Shown here in pieces: positions 28,058-35,676 of a stretch of DNA of 64,000 nucleotides; position 1 is the stretch's first letter, and the number at the start of each line of letters is the position of its first letter. The stretch spans positions 1 to 64,000 of the forward strand of contig NZ_KB894273.1 of NCBI RefSeq assembly GCF_000374405.1. The letters are read 5' to 3'. Under the pieces are notes generated by a model that saw only the letters and a program-made list of their open reading frames with translations, did no database searches and was not told the DNA's origin. The translations under genes were made by a program, and so were the position numbers. Origin of the DNA: Riemerella columbina DSM 16469. Lineage in GTDB: Bacteria > Bacteroidota > Bacteroidia > Flavobacteriales > Weeksellaceae.

Positions 28058-28426
28058 ATGAAATTCATTAAATATTTCGGATTGCTATTGGGGTTATCAT
28101 TTTTAATATTCGCTTGTTCTGAAAGAGGAAACGAGTTGGTTAGCCAAAATTATGAATTAAAAATCATGGCAAAAACGACAACCAAAAAATGTTGTGTCTC
28201 TGCACCTCCATCTGAACAAATAGACCGTGAAGCTATGATTGCTCAAAAAAAAGGCAGCACAGCCACCTTTACACTTTTTCTAGATGAGATAAAAAGCTTC
28301 ACTTATAAAAAAGGCTATGAATACCAAATCACTGTAAACGAAAAGCATCAGATTACCCCATCAAAGGATGATAACAGTATAGAATATACTTTAATGAAAA
28401 TTCTTTCAGATGTTAAGAAAAACTAG
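28058..28426 (+). CDS. Small lipoprotein, DUF4377-like
   Basis: The 122-residue protein has a signal ending LIFAC (Cys20), so it is lipidated. The mature part has a CC pair (TKKCCVS), an acidic and basic central region, and IKSFTYKKGYEYQITVNE. The last segment matches the DUF4377 pattern (I-GF-YE-GYEY-L-V), a domain found in Bacteroidetes lipoproteins of unknown function. The gene converges with cinA, 6 bases apart. Confidence 0.65.
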   Translation: MKFIKYFGLLLGLSFLIFACSERGNELVSQNYELKIMAKTTTKKCCVSAPPSEQIDREAMIAQKKGSTATFTLFLDEIKSFTYKKGYEYQITVNEKHQITPSKDDNSIEYTLMKILSDVKKN

Positions 28427-28432
28427 TAACCA

Positions 28433-29689
28433 TTAAAAGGATTTCACCAACCGCTCTACCACTTTTTGTAAAACCCGCTGAGAAACAAAATTGATAAAAT
28501 CTTCTCGCTCCATATATGGTAAATACAAACGATGAGTAGTGGTTTCTTTATGAATCGTGATGGCAAAATAAACCTCGCCTACTGTATTTTGAAATTCGTC
28601 GGTTTGTGGTCCTGCCACGCCCGTAGTAGATACGGCAATATCTGTATCAAATACTTTTTGGCAACCTTCACTCATCGCTTGGGCTACGGCTTCCGAAACA
28701 GTGGTTTCTTGGTCTATTAAATCTTTAGGAACATTTAGCAAATTAACTTTCTGAGCTTTATCGTACGCCACCATTCCTCCAATAAAATATGCCGAACTTC
28801 CAGAAATTGAGGTTAGCAATTTTGCCACAGTTCCTCCCGTGCAACTTTCTGCACAAGAAATAGTCCATTGTTTTTCTACTAATACCGATTTTAAAATTTC
28901 AACAATACTATCGTGTTCCCAAGCAATCACTTTATCCTGAATATAAGGTTTCAACTGTTCTGTCTGGTACTTTAAATCCGATTTTAATTGCTCCAAATCA
29001 CTTCCCGTGGCGGTTAATTTCAACTTAACTCGGTTACCAATGGGCAAATAGGCTGGCGCAATATGCTTTGGCAATGTCAGTTCCCAAGGTTCTATCGTTT
29101 GAGATAACAAACTCTCTGGAAAATCGACAACAGAAATAATTTGCGTTAAAATATAAGGTTGCTGGTGAGTAGTGGCTAAATAAGGAATAATTTTATCCTT
29201 CATTAAAGGCTTCACTTCAAAAGGCACACCTGGCAAAACAAATAAGAATTTTCCATCCTCTTGCATCATTAAGCACGGTGCTGTTCCATAATCGTTTTGA
29301 AACACCGTAGCCTTAGAAGGTACTTCTGCCTGAGCTTGATTAATATCAAATAAATACTCCCGATTGCGTTTTATTAATAATTGCTTTAAGTGTTCTAAAG
29401 TTGTGGTATCAGACACCAAAGTATCCTTAAAATATTGGGTAATGACTTTCTTCGTCTTATCATCTTTTGTAGGACCTAACCCACCTGTGGTAACGACCAA
29501 ATCTGCCATAGAAAAGGCTAAATCCAAAGTTTTTGTAATATTCCATTCATCATCAGAAATCGCAAAAATTTGAATCACTTTAATTCCTATGCTACCAAGT
29601 TGCTGGGCTATAAAATTAGAATTAGTATCCACCGTATTTCCTGCTAAGATTTCATCGCCAATACTTATCAATACTGCACTTTTTATCAT
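28433..29689 (-). CDS. cinA: CinA family nicotinamide-nucleotide amidase
   Basis: The 418-residue protein starts at the ATG at 29689 (MIKSAVLISIGDEILAGNT). The N-terminal MoCF-like domain has SIGDEILAGNTVDTNS and TTGGLGPTKDD. The C-terminal CinA domain has SCAESCTGG with catalytic Ser and TTGVAGP, and deamidates NMN for NAD recycling. A -7 element lies 18 bases before the start. The ICE end begins 102 bases upstream. In relatives the divergent neighbour is usually rpmB, from family knowledge; here the ICE occupies that place. Confidence 0.93.
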   Translation of the reverse strand: MIKSAVLISIGDEILAGNTVDTNSNFIAQQLGSIGIKVIQIFAISDDEWNITKTLDLAFSMADLVVTTGGLGPTKDDKTKKVITQYFKDTLVSDTTTLEHLKQLLIKRNREYLFDINQAQAEVPSKATVFQNDYGTAPCLMMQEDGKFLFVLPGVPFEVKPLMKDKIIPYLATTHQQPYILTQIISVVDFPESLLSQTIEPWELTLPKHIAPAYLPIGNRVKLKLTATGSDLEQLKSDLKYQTEQLKPYIQDKVIAWEHDSIVEILKSVLVEKQWTISCAESCTGGTVAKLLTSISGSSAYFIGGMVAYDKAQKVNLLNVPKDLIDQETTVSEAVAQAMSEGCQKVFDTDIAVSTTGVAGPQTDEFQNTVGEVYFAITIHKETTTHRLYLPYMEREDFINFVSQRVLQKVVERLVKSF

Positions 29690-29706
29690 AATCGAATATT
29701 TAAAAA

Positions 29707-29714
29707 CAAAGTTA
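29707..29714 (-). promoter_or_regulatory. -7 element of cinA
   Basis: The minus strand reads TAACTTTG, an exact TAnnTTTG match, 18 bases before the cinA start. A very short leader would result. Confidence 0.4.
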
Positions 29715-29771
29715 CGATTATTCAATAGATAAATTATAGTTTAAAGGCTGATAAATTATCAATGAAACAAA

Positions 29772-29800
29772 TTGATATTAAGGAAATTTTGTATCTTTGC
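29772..29800 (+). promoter_or_regulatory. ICE attachment core overlapping a rightward host promoter
   Basis: GTATCTTTGC at 29791-29800 matches the CTnDOT-type core GTAnnTTTGC exactly. It also contains TATCTTTG, a perfect Bacteroidetes -7 element. A TTG at 29772-29774 sits at about the right distance for a -33 element. The boundary between low-GC chromosome and higher-GC element lies just after it. The promoter faces away from cinA into the element, so it probably served the host gene now displaced to the other side of the ICE. Confidence 0.75.
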
Positions 29801-30815
29801 TACATGAAGTTACGAAAAGAGTGTAATTTATTGGAAATGAGCGTAGGTTAATTGCTCTTGATAGTAATAGGTTACGATTTAGTTAGTTATCTACTGCATT
29901 ATCCTTCTGCGCGTTGCGTAACCTTCAAAGAACTCTTCGTATGCAAAAGTAGCTATTTAATTCGAGATTTTGATATAAACTCCCGTTTTTTATCCCCTCA
30001 TTCATAAGAATTTTCCGTAAAAGCGGTATTGTCCGTCGGCACACCATTGCCCAAAACGAGTTTGGAACAAACGTGTGCCGACTACCGCATAGCTGGAGAA
30101 AAGGGCATTGCCTCACGCCTAAACGATGTTTAGACAGATGAAGCAATGCCCCTTTCTTTTGCGCCTATGCCAAGAGATGCTTTTACGGGTTTTCAAATGA
30201 TTTTTCTTTTTTCGCTGTCTCTTTTGCCGGAAGCGGAAAGTGAATGCAGAGTGTGTCAGCCTGCCCCATGAATGAAACAGGCGCCCACACACAGCCGGAC
30301 AAACTGGGAAGAATGATTGTTGCCACCCGGCTGAACAAGTTCCGTCGGATCGGAAACAATCATACTTCCTTTGTTGTGGTTTGCCCTTTTCACGCTTCCG
30401 GTGATGTCTTTTTCCTTTTGGTGATTCTTTTTTTTACGGATTTTCCCCTGAAGTTTTTTTCTACACAATCTGCCTCTGTTTTCGTTTACCTCCATTTTGC
30501 GCCTTTCAGTAAGCCGCATCAGTCAGTCATTTTCGTTCTGGGCGCAAAGGTAATTCCGGGATTGGACGGGAAAGCAAGGTCAAGCCTCCTGTTTTCGGTA
30601 AAAATCTCCAGCCCTGCGGGTAGTATTTTGACCGAAAAACCTTGCATTCCCTAATCCCTACCTTTTCAAGCACCCGAAACGAAAACGACCGATGCGACAG
30701 AAAGACGCATAAAAAAAATGTCGGATAAACGAGAGGCAGATAAGATAGTTTGAAACTCAACTCCCTCAGCTCTTGAATCCGCATTAAAAACAAAAAAATC
30801 AAAAACAGCGAAGAT
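29801..30815. other. Structured ICE terminus without a convincing gene
   Basis: This kilobase probably holds integrase arm sites and the promoter of the rightward operon. GGTTACG (29870-29876) and its inverse CGTAACC (29917-29923) lie near the end, with AGTTACG at 29809-29814, as repeated arm-type motifs might. Further in, GTCGGCACAC / GTGTGCCGAC (30035-30044, 30073-30082) is a perfect 10-bp inverted repeat. GGGCATTGC / GCAATGCCC (30103-30111, 30143-30151) encloses the small palindrome TAAAC-GAT-GTTTA and is followed by pyrimidines. An open minus-strand frame at 30256-30519 encodes 87 basic residues but has no recognised domain. Confidence 0.5.
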
Positions 30816-31031
30816 ATGACGGCAACGGCAAATTTCAGACAAATGGCGCAACACATCGGGTTGGCGATATGCGGCTTGATGATGCGCACCGCCTTCGGGG
30901 TGTTCGGCATCCTTTGGGGCATCATCAGAGAGATTGTAAACGGAGTGTTCCGAGTGGCGATAGGTGTAATCGTGGCTATCCTTTCCACCATTGCCTTCTT
31001 TGGCTTCATCCTTTGGTTATTCACCCTTTAA
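30816..31031 (+). CDS. Small hydrophobic ICE protein
   Basis: The 71-residue product has two long hydrophobic stretches (residues 13-37 and 43-70, the latter VFRVAIGVIVAILSTIAFFG), so it is probably an inner membrane protein. It opens the rightward operon at the element end. The next gene starts 12 bases later. Similar tiny membrane proteins are usual at this end of CTnDOT-type elements, but no role is known. Confidence 0.6.
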   Translation: MTATANFRQMAQHIGLAICGLMMRTAFGVFGILWGIIREIVNGVFRVAIGVIVAILSTIAFFGFILWLFTL

Positions 31032-31042
31032 CCCTTACCGAC

Positions 31043-31264
31043 ATGGCAAAAAGAAACAGCAAGACGGCAGCGCAGCAGTGCAGATATTACGAGGTGGACA
31101 ACATCTTCGTGTATATGGTGGAAACGTACATCAACGGCAATTTTGAAACTTTCCGAAGATTGTACCACGAACTGAACAAGGACGCACGGAGGGATTTCAT
31201 GGACTTCCTTCTCAGCGAGGTAGAGCCGACCTATTGGAGAGAGATACTGAAACAGATAATCTAA
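31043..31264 (+). CDS. Small acidic ICE protein of unknown function
   Basis: I chose the ATG at 31043 (MAKRNSKTAAQQC), 12 bases after the preceding stop; an upstream extension in the same frame overlaps the previous gene. The 73-residue product is helical, with VYMVETYINGNFETFRRLYHELNK and a C-terminal LKQII. I do not recognise a domain. It is followed after 13 bases by the PcfK-like gene. Confidence 0.65.
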   Translation: MAKRNSKTAAQQCRYYEVDNIFVYMVETYINGNFETFRRLYHELNKDARRDFMDFLLSEVEPTYWREILKQII

Positions 31265-31277
31265 AAATGACAGCGAT

Positions 31278-31694
31278 ATGAAAGGAACAGACCATTTCAA
31301 GAGAACGATATATATGTACTTGGAACAGCGTGCGGAGGAAGATGCGCTATTTGCAAAGAAGTACCGCAACCCTGCCAAGAACATGGACGAGTGCGTGACC
31401 CACATTCTGAACTATGTGCAGAAAAGCGGTTGCAACGGTTTCACGGACGGAGAGATATTCGGGCAAGCCATCCACTACTATGAGGAAAACGAGATAGAGG
31501 TGGGCAAACCGATGGACTGCCAAGTGGTTGTGAACCACGTTGTGAAACTCACGGCAGAGGAAAAGGCGGAGGCACGTCAGAACGCTGTCCGCAAATACCA
31601 AGAGGAGGAACTCCGCAAGTTGCAGAACCGCCACAGACCGTCAGCGAGAAAAGAAAACCAACCCCAACCCTCATTATTTGATTTAGGCTTATGA
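31278..31694 (+). CDS. PcfK-like protein, AcrIIA9-type family
   Basis: The 138-residue protein matches the PcfK family: HFKRTIYMYLEQRAEEDALF near the start, AKNMDECVTHILNYVQKSG in the middle, YYEENEIEVGKP, and a charged tail ending SLFDLGL. PcfK and PcfJ occur together on conjugative elements. Members of this family include the Cas9 inhibitor AcrIIA9, from literature knowledge, so an anti-CRISPR role during transfer is possible but not shown for this copy. The stop overlaps the pcfJ-like start by 4 bases. Confidence 0.75.
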   Translation: MKGTDHFKRTIYMYLEQRAEEDALFAKKYRNPAKNMDECVTHILNYVQKSGCNGFTDGEIFGQAIHYYEENEIEVGKPMDCQVVVNHVVKLTAEEKAEARQNAVRKYQEEELRKLQNRHRPSARKENQPQPSLFDLGL

Positions 31695-33022
31695 AACCGA
31701 AGACCAAGATACAGAAAGAGGTGGCAAGACTTTCCGCCAACCTTCGCCCCATATCAGCGACACAAATAGATTGGGCATACCGCCACTGCGTTGAGCATAT
31801 CGGCTACCGCACCAAGAAAGGGAACATCACCTGTTCCGACTGCGGTCACGAGTGGCACAGCGACAGCGGACTATGCGACACCCTTGAAGGCTGCACCTGC
31901 CCCAAATGCCATGCCGAACTCAAAGTGCAGGACACACGCAGACGCATCTACAAGGAAACGCAGAATTTCAGCGTGATAACCACCTGCAAAGGGTATCAGG
32001 TAATCCGCGTGGCGCAGGTCAGATGCGAGAGCAGGAAAGGCGAACCGATGCGTTTCTACTGCCACGAGGTCGTGCAGCGTTGGATTTCACCCGACGGCAA
32101 GGTTACGGACATGGCGTTGCTCCGTGGCTTCCTTTTCTGCTATTGCGATGTGTGGGCATTAGGCAGCGATATGGAGGTAAGACCGCACAACAGCCTATAC
32201 GATGATGTGGTGGCAAGAAGCTGTGCATATCCAAAGATGAGGATATTGCCCCAACTCAGACGTAACGGCTTCAAGGGCGATTTCCACGGCATCTCCCCCG
32301 TGCGTCTTTTCAAAGCCTTGCTTTCAGACCCAAGAATTGAAACCCTTATGAAAGGCGGTGAGATTGAGGTCATGAAACACTTTCTTTTCAATACCCGTAC
32401 TGCCGATGAATGTTGGGCATCATATCTGATTGCCAAGCGTCACAAGTATCAGATAGACAACCTCTCAATGTGGTGCGACTATCTGCGTATGCTCAAAAAA
32501 CTCGGTCAAGACCTCCGTAACCCGAAGAACATCTGTCCCGAAGATTTCATGGCGGCACACGACAACGCAACCCGAAAAATTGAAGCCATACACGAGAAGG
32601 AAAGAGCCGCAGAGCAACGCCGTTGGGAGATTGAAAGGCGTGAGCGTGAGCAACAGCGACAACTCCAACGAAAGAAAGATGCGGAGGATTTCATCGCCAA
32701 CAAATCCAAATTCTTCGGCTTGGTAATCACGGACGAGGAAATAATCGTCAAGGTGCTTGAAAGCATAGACGAGTATTACAACGAGGGCAAGACGCAGGGC
32801 ATCTGCGTGTTTGGCAGTGGATACTACAAGAAAGCCGACACCCTCATACTATCGGCAAGGATTGGCGATGAGATTATTGAAACCGTAGAGGTGGACTTGC
32901 GAACCCTCGAAGTGGTGCAGTGCCACGGCAAGCACAACCAGGACACCGAATATCACGAGCGCATCATAGACCTTGTGAACAAGAACGCCAACCTTATCCG
33001 TGAGCGGATGAAAGCGGCATAG
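31691..33022 (+). CDS. PcfJ-like protein with zinc ribbon
   Basis: The 443-residue protein is the usual partner of PcfK on conjugative elements. Residues 45-75 form a zinc ribbon (Cys48, Cys51, Cys70, Cys73). The region around residues 150-200 has the PcfJ core RGFLFCYCDVW and PHNSLYDDVVARS. Residues 295-330 are a Glu/Arg/Gln-rich coiled coil. It overlaps pcfK by 4 bases, so the two are translationally coupled. The molecular role of PcfJ is not known. Confidence 0.78.
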   Translation: MKPKTKIQKEVARLSANLRPISATQIDWAYRHCVEHIGYRTKKGNITCSDCGHEWHSDSGLCDTLEGCTCPKCHAELKVQDTRRRIYKETQNFSVITTCKGYQVIRVAQVRCESRKGEPMRFYCHEVVQRWISPDGKVTDMALLRGFLFCYCDVWALGSDMEVRPHNSLYDDVVARSCAYPKMRILPQLRRNGFKGDFHGISPVRLFKALLSDPRIETLMKGGEIEVMKHFLFNTRTADECWASYLIAKRHKYQIDNLSMWCDYLRMLKKLGQDLRNPKNICPEDFMAAHDNATRKIEAIHEKERAAEQRRWEIERREREQQRQLQRKKDAEDFIANKSKFFGLVITDEEIIVKVLESIDEYYNEGKTQGICVFGSGYYKKADTLILSARIGDEIIETVEVDLRTLEVVQCHGKHNQDTEYHERIIDLVNKNANLIRERMKAA

Positions 33023-33046
33023 CATAACCCCTAAAACAACATTGAT

Positions 33047-33304
33047 ATGGAAGTAAGAATTGAAAGTATGATTTGTGTGTGGGATGATGCAATCCCCACG
33101 ATGTTCCTTGAATTTGTGAACCTCCTCACTCTCACAACGAGTGAGGGGGAATTGAGAAAGAGCGTAAAGGAGTTTGCCGAGAAGCACGAACTTGACAAGT
33201 TTTTCCTTTACGGCTTCGGCTCACACCATTTCTACCTGCACCAACGCTACACAAGCAACCCCGAAATGGTGATGAAGAACAGAGTTCTGTCAGTACATTT
33301 TTAA
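33047..33304 (+). CDS. Small ICE protein of unknown function
   Basis: The 85-residue product (MEVRIESMICVWDDAIPTMF) shows no domain I recognise. It has a helical middle (LRKSVKEFAEKHELDKFF) and an aromatic C-terminal part with FGSHHFYLHQRY. It lies 24 bases after the PcfJ-like gene in the same operon, and codon use agrees with its neighbours. Confidence 0.6.
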   Translation: MEVRIESMICVWDDAIPTMFLEFVNLLTLTTSEGELRKSVKEFAEKHELDKFFLYGFGSHHFYLHQRYTSNPEMVMKNRVLSVHF

Positions 33305-33323
33305 CCATCTAAAAAGCAACATT

Positions 33324-33557
33324 ATGACAACACGAATGACCATCAACGGAGTAAGCACCTGCGCGGAAGCAGGTACGGAGAAATACGAGCGTTTCCAATC
33401 GGGTATCGGAAGACGCAGGCGGACACTTGTGCAGTACGACTACCGCCACCCCATAGACAGAGAATTGTTCTCTTGTGTCAAACCCACGTTGGACGAGTGC
33501 CGAGCCGCACGGGACAAGTGGCTGAACGCAAAGAAGGGAAAGGAGGACAGACTATGA
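33324..33557 (+). CDS. Small ICE protein of unknown function
   Basis: The 77-residue product (MTTRMTINGVSTCAEAGTEK) is basic, with YERFQSGIGRRRRTLVQYDYRH and a lysine-rich end. Its stop overlaps the next start in an ATGA. Similar short proteins of this pattern occur in Bacteroides conjugative elements. No function is known. Confidence 0.65.
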   Translation: MTTRMTINGVSTCAEAGTEKYERFQSGIGRRRRTLVQYDYRHPIDRELFSCVKPTLDECRAARDKWLNAKKGKEDRL

Positions 33558-33799
33558 ACACGACCTATCAAACGCTGATAGTCAAGTTCAGCGAACCTAT
33601 CACGGCATTGGACGGTATCTTTGACGATACCGGAGCGTGGGGAACGGACACCCTCAAGGGGTGGATAGATGATTACGAAAGCACACGTTTCACCGCCACC
33701 GACAGCCATACGGCAGTCATCACGAGCGAGTACAATATGGAATGTGTGAAAGAGTGGCTACAACGGCAGACCCCCATTTCCGAAATGCGAGAATTTTGA
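33554..33799 (+). CDS. Small ICE protein of unknown function
   Basis: I chose the ATG at 33554, which overlaps the preceding stop in ATGA. The 81-residue product is acidic (FDDTGAWGTDTLKGWIDDY) with a C-terminal MECVKEWLQRQTP. No family is recognised. It belongs to the rightward operon. Confidence 0.6.
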   Translation: MNTTYQTLIVKFSEPITALDGIFDDTGAWGTDTLKGWIDDYESTRFTATDSHTAVITSEYNMECVKEWLQRQTPISEMREF

Positions 33800-33852
33800 A
33801 CGGGATGGCGGTGTCCGCACCGCCAATACTTAAAACCCTAAAAACAAAAGAT

Positions 33853-34161
33853 ATGATAGCCAAGACGATATTACAGCAGATAGGCGGAAAACGCTTCACC
33901 GCCATGACAGGTAGCCGTGATTTCATAGATATGGGCAACGGCTTACGGATGAGCCTTGCAAGGAACAAAACAAGTGCCAACCGCCTTGACATCATCTATG
34001 ACGAAGGGGCAGACCTCTACAATATGCGCTTCTACCGCAGGACGTTCAGCAAAAAGACCTTTGAGTGCAAGACAAAGGACATTGCCGTACACGAGGGTAT
34101 CTATTTTGATATGCTGGAGGAAATGTTCACGATGGTGACGGGACTTTACACACGCTTTTGA
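33853..34161 (+). CDS. Small ICE protein, last gene of the rightward operon
   Basis: I chose the ATG at 33853 (MIAKTILQQIGGKRFTAMTG); upstream extension would overlap the previous gene. The 102-residue product has NRLDIIYDEGADLYNMRFYR and ends VTGLYTRF. It resembles a family of hypothetical proteins on Bacteroidetes conjugative elements. Convergent terminators follow at 34265 and 34594. Confidence 0.65.
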   Translation: MIAKTILQQIGGKRFTAMTGSRDFIDMGNGLRMSLARNKTSANRLDIIYDEGADLYNMRFYRRTFSKKTFECKTKDIAVHEGIYFDMLEEMFTMVTGLYTRF

Positions 34162-34257
34162 GTGGCGGGGCGGCGAGAGCCGCCCTACTTTCTTTCAGTG
34201 AGCATGATGGCGGACAAAGAAAGTAGCAAAGAAACCTTTGTCCAATCTGCGATAACT

Positions 34258-34283
34258 AAAAAATCCGCAAGTAAAACTTGCGG
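34258..34283 (-). terminator. Terminator-like hairpin
   Basis: CCGCAAG / CTTGCGG with loop TAAAA is followed on the minus strand by six T. It would stop leftward transcripts that pass the stronger hairpin at 34594. Confidence 0.7.
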
Positions 34284-34593
34284 AGGCTATATATTGGGTC
34301 GTTATTTTTTGGTGGAGGGGAATGATAATCTCGAACCGTTGAACTACACATTTCTGCTTCGTCTCCATTTCCCCCAACGATTTGATACGTTCAATCATTT
34401 TTGTTGTTCCTTTCTGAATTTTCCTAAATACTTTCTTCATAATTTCGCTATACTTTTTATGGTTAATAACTATGTTTTGTATTGCTCTCACAACACTTAC
34501 AACTTGAAGTGTTATTTGGAAACCGATAGGCAAAAATGGCTCAACGATGTCAATTAACGAGAAAATCCTACGATAATCTATCAAGTGATAGAG

Positions 34594-34630
34594 CAAAAGA
34601 CGTGCCAAGTTAAATATGGCACGTCTTTTG
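34594..34630. terminator. Bidirectional terminator between converging operons
   Basis: A perfect 14-bp stem CAAAAGACGTGCCA / TGGCACGTCTTTTG has T-rich flanks on both strands. It lies 18 bases past the last gene of the tra operon and 430 bases past the rightward operon. Confidence 0.85.
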
Positions 34631-34648
34631 CCAGTTTTGTCAGTCCTT

Positions 34649-35176
34649 TTATGGGATATACAACAGCGCAAACTCCGCCTTTCTCCGTTTGAGCAGCATG
34701 GCGTGGCGTTTTCCTTTGTAGTTGCAGAAGGCTATATACTCACGGTAGATGTTCCTGTCACCAGCTTCCAGCTTCTTGATTAAGGTGCTTTTGGGGATTG
34801 TTTTGCTGCCTAACAGCTTCGCCGGTCCCACATTGTAAGCTAACGTGCCAAGCAAAATCGAATCAACCCCGAATTTACGGAACATGGCGACAAATTTGCG
34901 CAGGTCTTTCCGCAAAAGTTCATCCGCATCCCGTTTTGTCATGGTTCGTGCCGAATACTTCTCGTTTGGCAAAAGTTTGTGACCCCAACCGACGTATGGG
35001 TAGTGTTTTTCTGAGTGCCAGCCTTCAAAGTAGCGGCAGCATAAAAAAGCACGTTCCATAAGCGGCAGTCGGTAGATTGCCGCCTGCCCGTCCGTTCCCT
35101 CTTGGCGGCTGATCTGCGCGGACACAGAACAGACCGTCAGAAGTGAACAGAGCATTGTCATGAATACACGCATCAT
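34649..35176 (-). CDS. Secreted phage-type lysozyme of the tra operon
   Basis: The 175-residue protein has a signal peptide (MMRVFMTMLCSLLTVCSVSA) and a GH24-like lysozyme domain. The catalytic glutamate lies in RYFEGWHSEKHYPYVGWGHK, followed by LLGTLAYNVGPAKLLGSKT. It probably opens peptidoglycan for the mating channel. The gene is last in the leftward tra operon and overlaps traQ by 4 bases. Confidence 0.85.
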   Translation of the reverse strand: MMRVFMTMLCSLLTVCSVSAQISRQEGTDGQAAIYRLPLMERAFLCCRYFEGWHSEKHYPYVGWGHKLLPNEKYSARTMTKRDADELLRKDLRKFVAMFRKFGVDSILLGTLAYNVGPAKLLGSKTIPKSTLIKKLEAGDRNIYREYIAFCNYKGKRHAMLLKRRKAEFALLYIP

Positions 35177-35676
35177 TTCAACAAGGGGCTGAAGTTGCCG
35201 ATGGGAACGATGGTAAGATCGTCGTCCTTTACATTCCTGTTGTTGAAGTCAAATTCCAGTTCGTAGGAGTTGCTAAAGTTATCCTCCACCACCACGATGA
35301 AATTATGCGCCTCATCACCCGCCGCCGTGTAGTACAGGCGGAATTTTTCGTTCTCCAGCAGGTAGCGGTCGTTAGGCAGGAAGGTGATGCCGTTATCCAT
35401 TTTGAGCGAGCCTTCCCCCTCGAACTGGAAATAGCGGATGGTATAGAGCGTACCCGAAAAGTCGCCCTCCTTTTTCAGTTCACAGCGGATTTCCACTGTC
35501 TGCCCCTTTACTACCTTGTTCGGCACGGGCATGACCTCCACCGTGAAGGGATAGGACTGCTGGATGTCCATGTCATCGTCACATGACACGAGGGTGAATG
35601 ACATGGCGGCTATCAGGCATAACGCCACTGCCTTGAATATTGATGTTCTCTTGTTTCTGTTGTTCAGTATGTTCAT
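35173..35676 (-). CDS. traQ: Conjugative transfer lipoprotein TraQ (DUF3872)
   Basis: The start at 35676 overlaps the traP stop in ATGA and gives a lipoprotein signal (LVSCDDDMD). The 167-residue mature protein has a beta-rich DUF3872 pattern (SLKMDNGITFLPNDRYLL, NFIVVVEDNFSNSYE). In CTnDOT-type elements this is TraQ, an accessory transfer protein at the outer membrane or periplasm. The exact role is unknown. Confidence 0.85.
   Translation of the reverse strand: MNILNNRNKRTSIFKAVALCLIAAMSFTLVSCDDDMDIQQSYPFTVEVMPVPNKVVKGQTVEIRCELKKEGDFSGTLYTIRYFQFEGEGSLKMDNGITFLPNDRYLLENEKFRLYYTAAGDEAHNFIVVVEDNFSNSYELEFDFNNRNVKDDDLTIVPIGNFSPLLK

Larger units (their letters stand above)
34162..34648. other. 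Convergent intergenic region with two terminators and an uncertain minus-strand frame
   Basis: The region separates the rightward operon from the leftward tra operon. It is AT-richer than both. A minus-strand frame stays open through 34195-34590 (for example FSLIDIVEPFLPIGF and MKKVFRKIQKGTTKMIERI), but it runs through both hairpins and has no known domain. I treat it as unresolved. Confidence 0.4.

Noticed and set aside
30256-30519. Minus-strand frame of 87 codons in the ICE terminus
   Set aside because: It is basic and free of competing genes but has no recognised family; conservation could not be tested.
34195-34671. Minus-strand frame of 158 codons between converging operons
   Set aside because: It reads through two terminator hairpins and the start of the frame lies in the lysozyme gene; kept only as an unresolved region.
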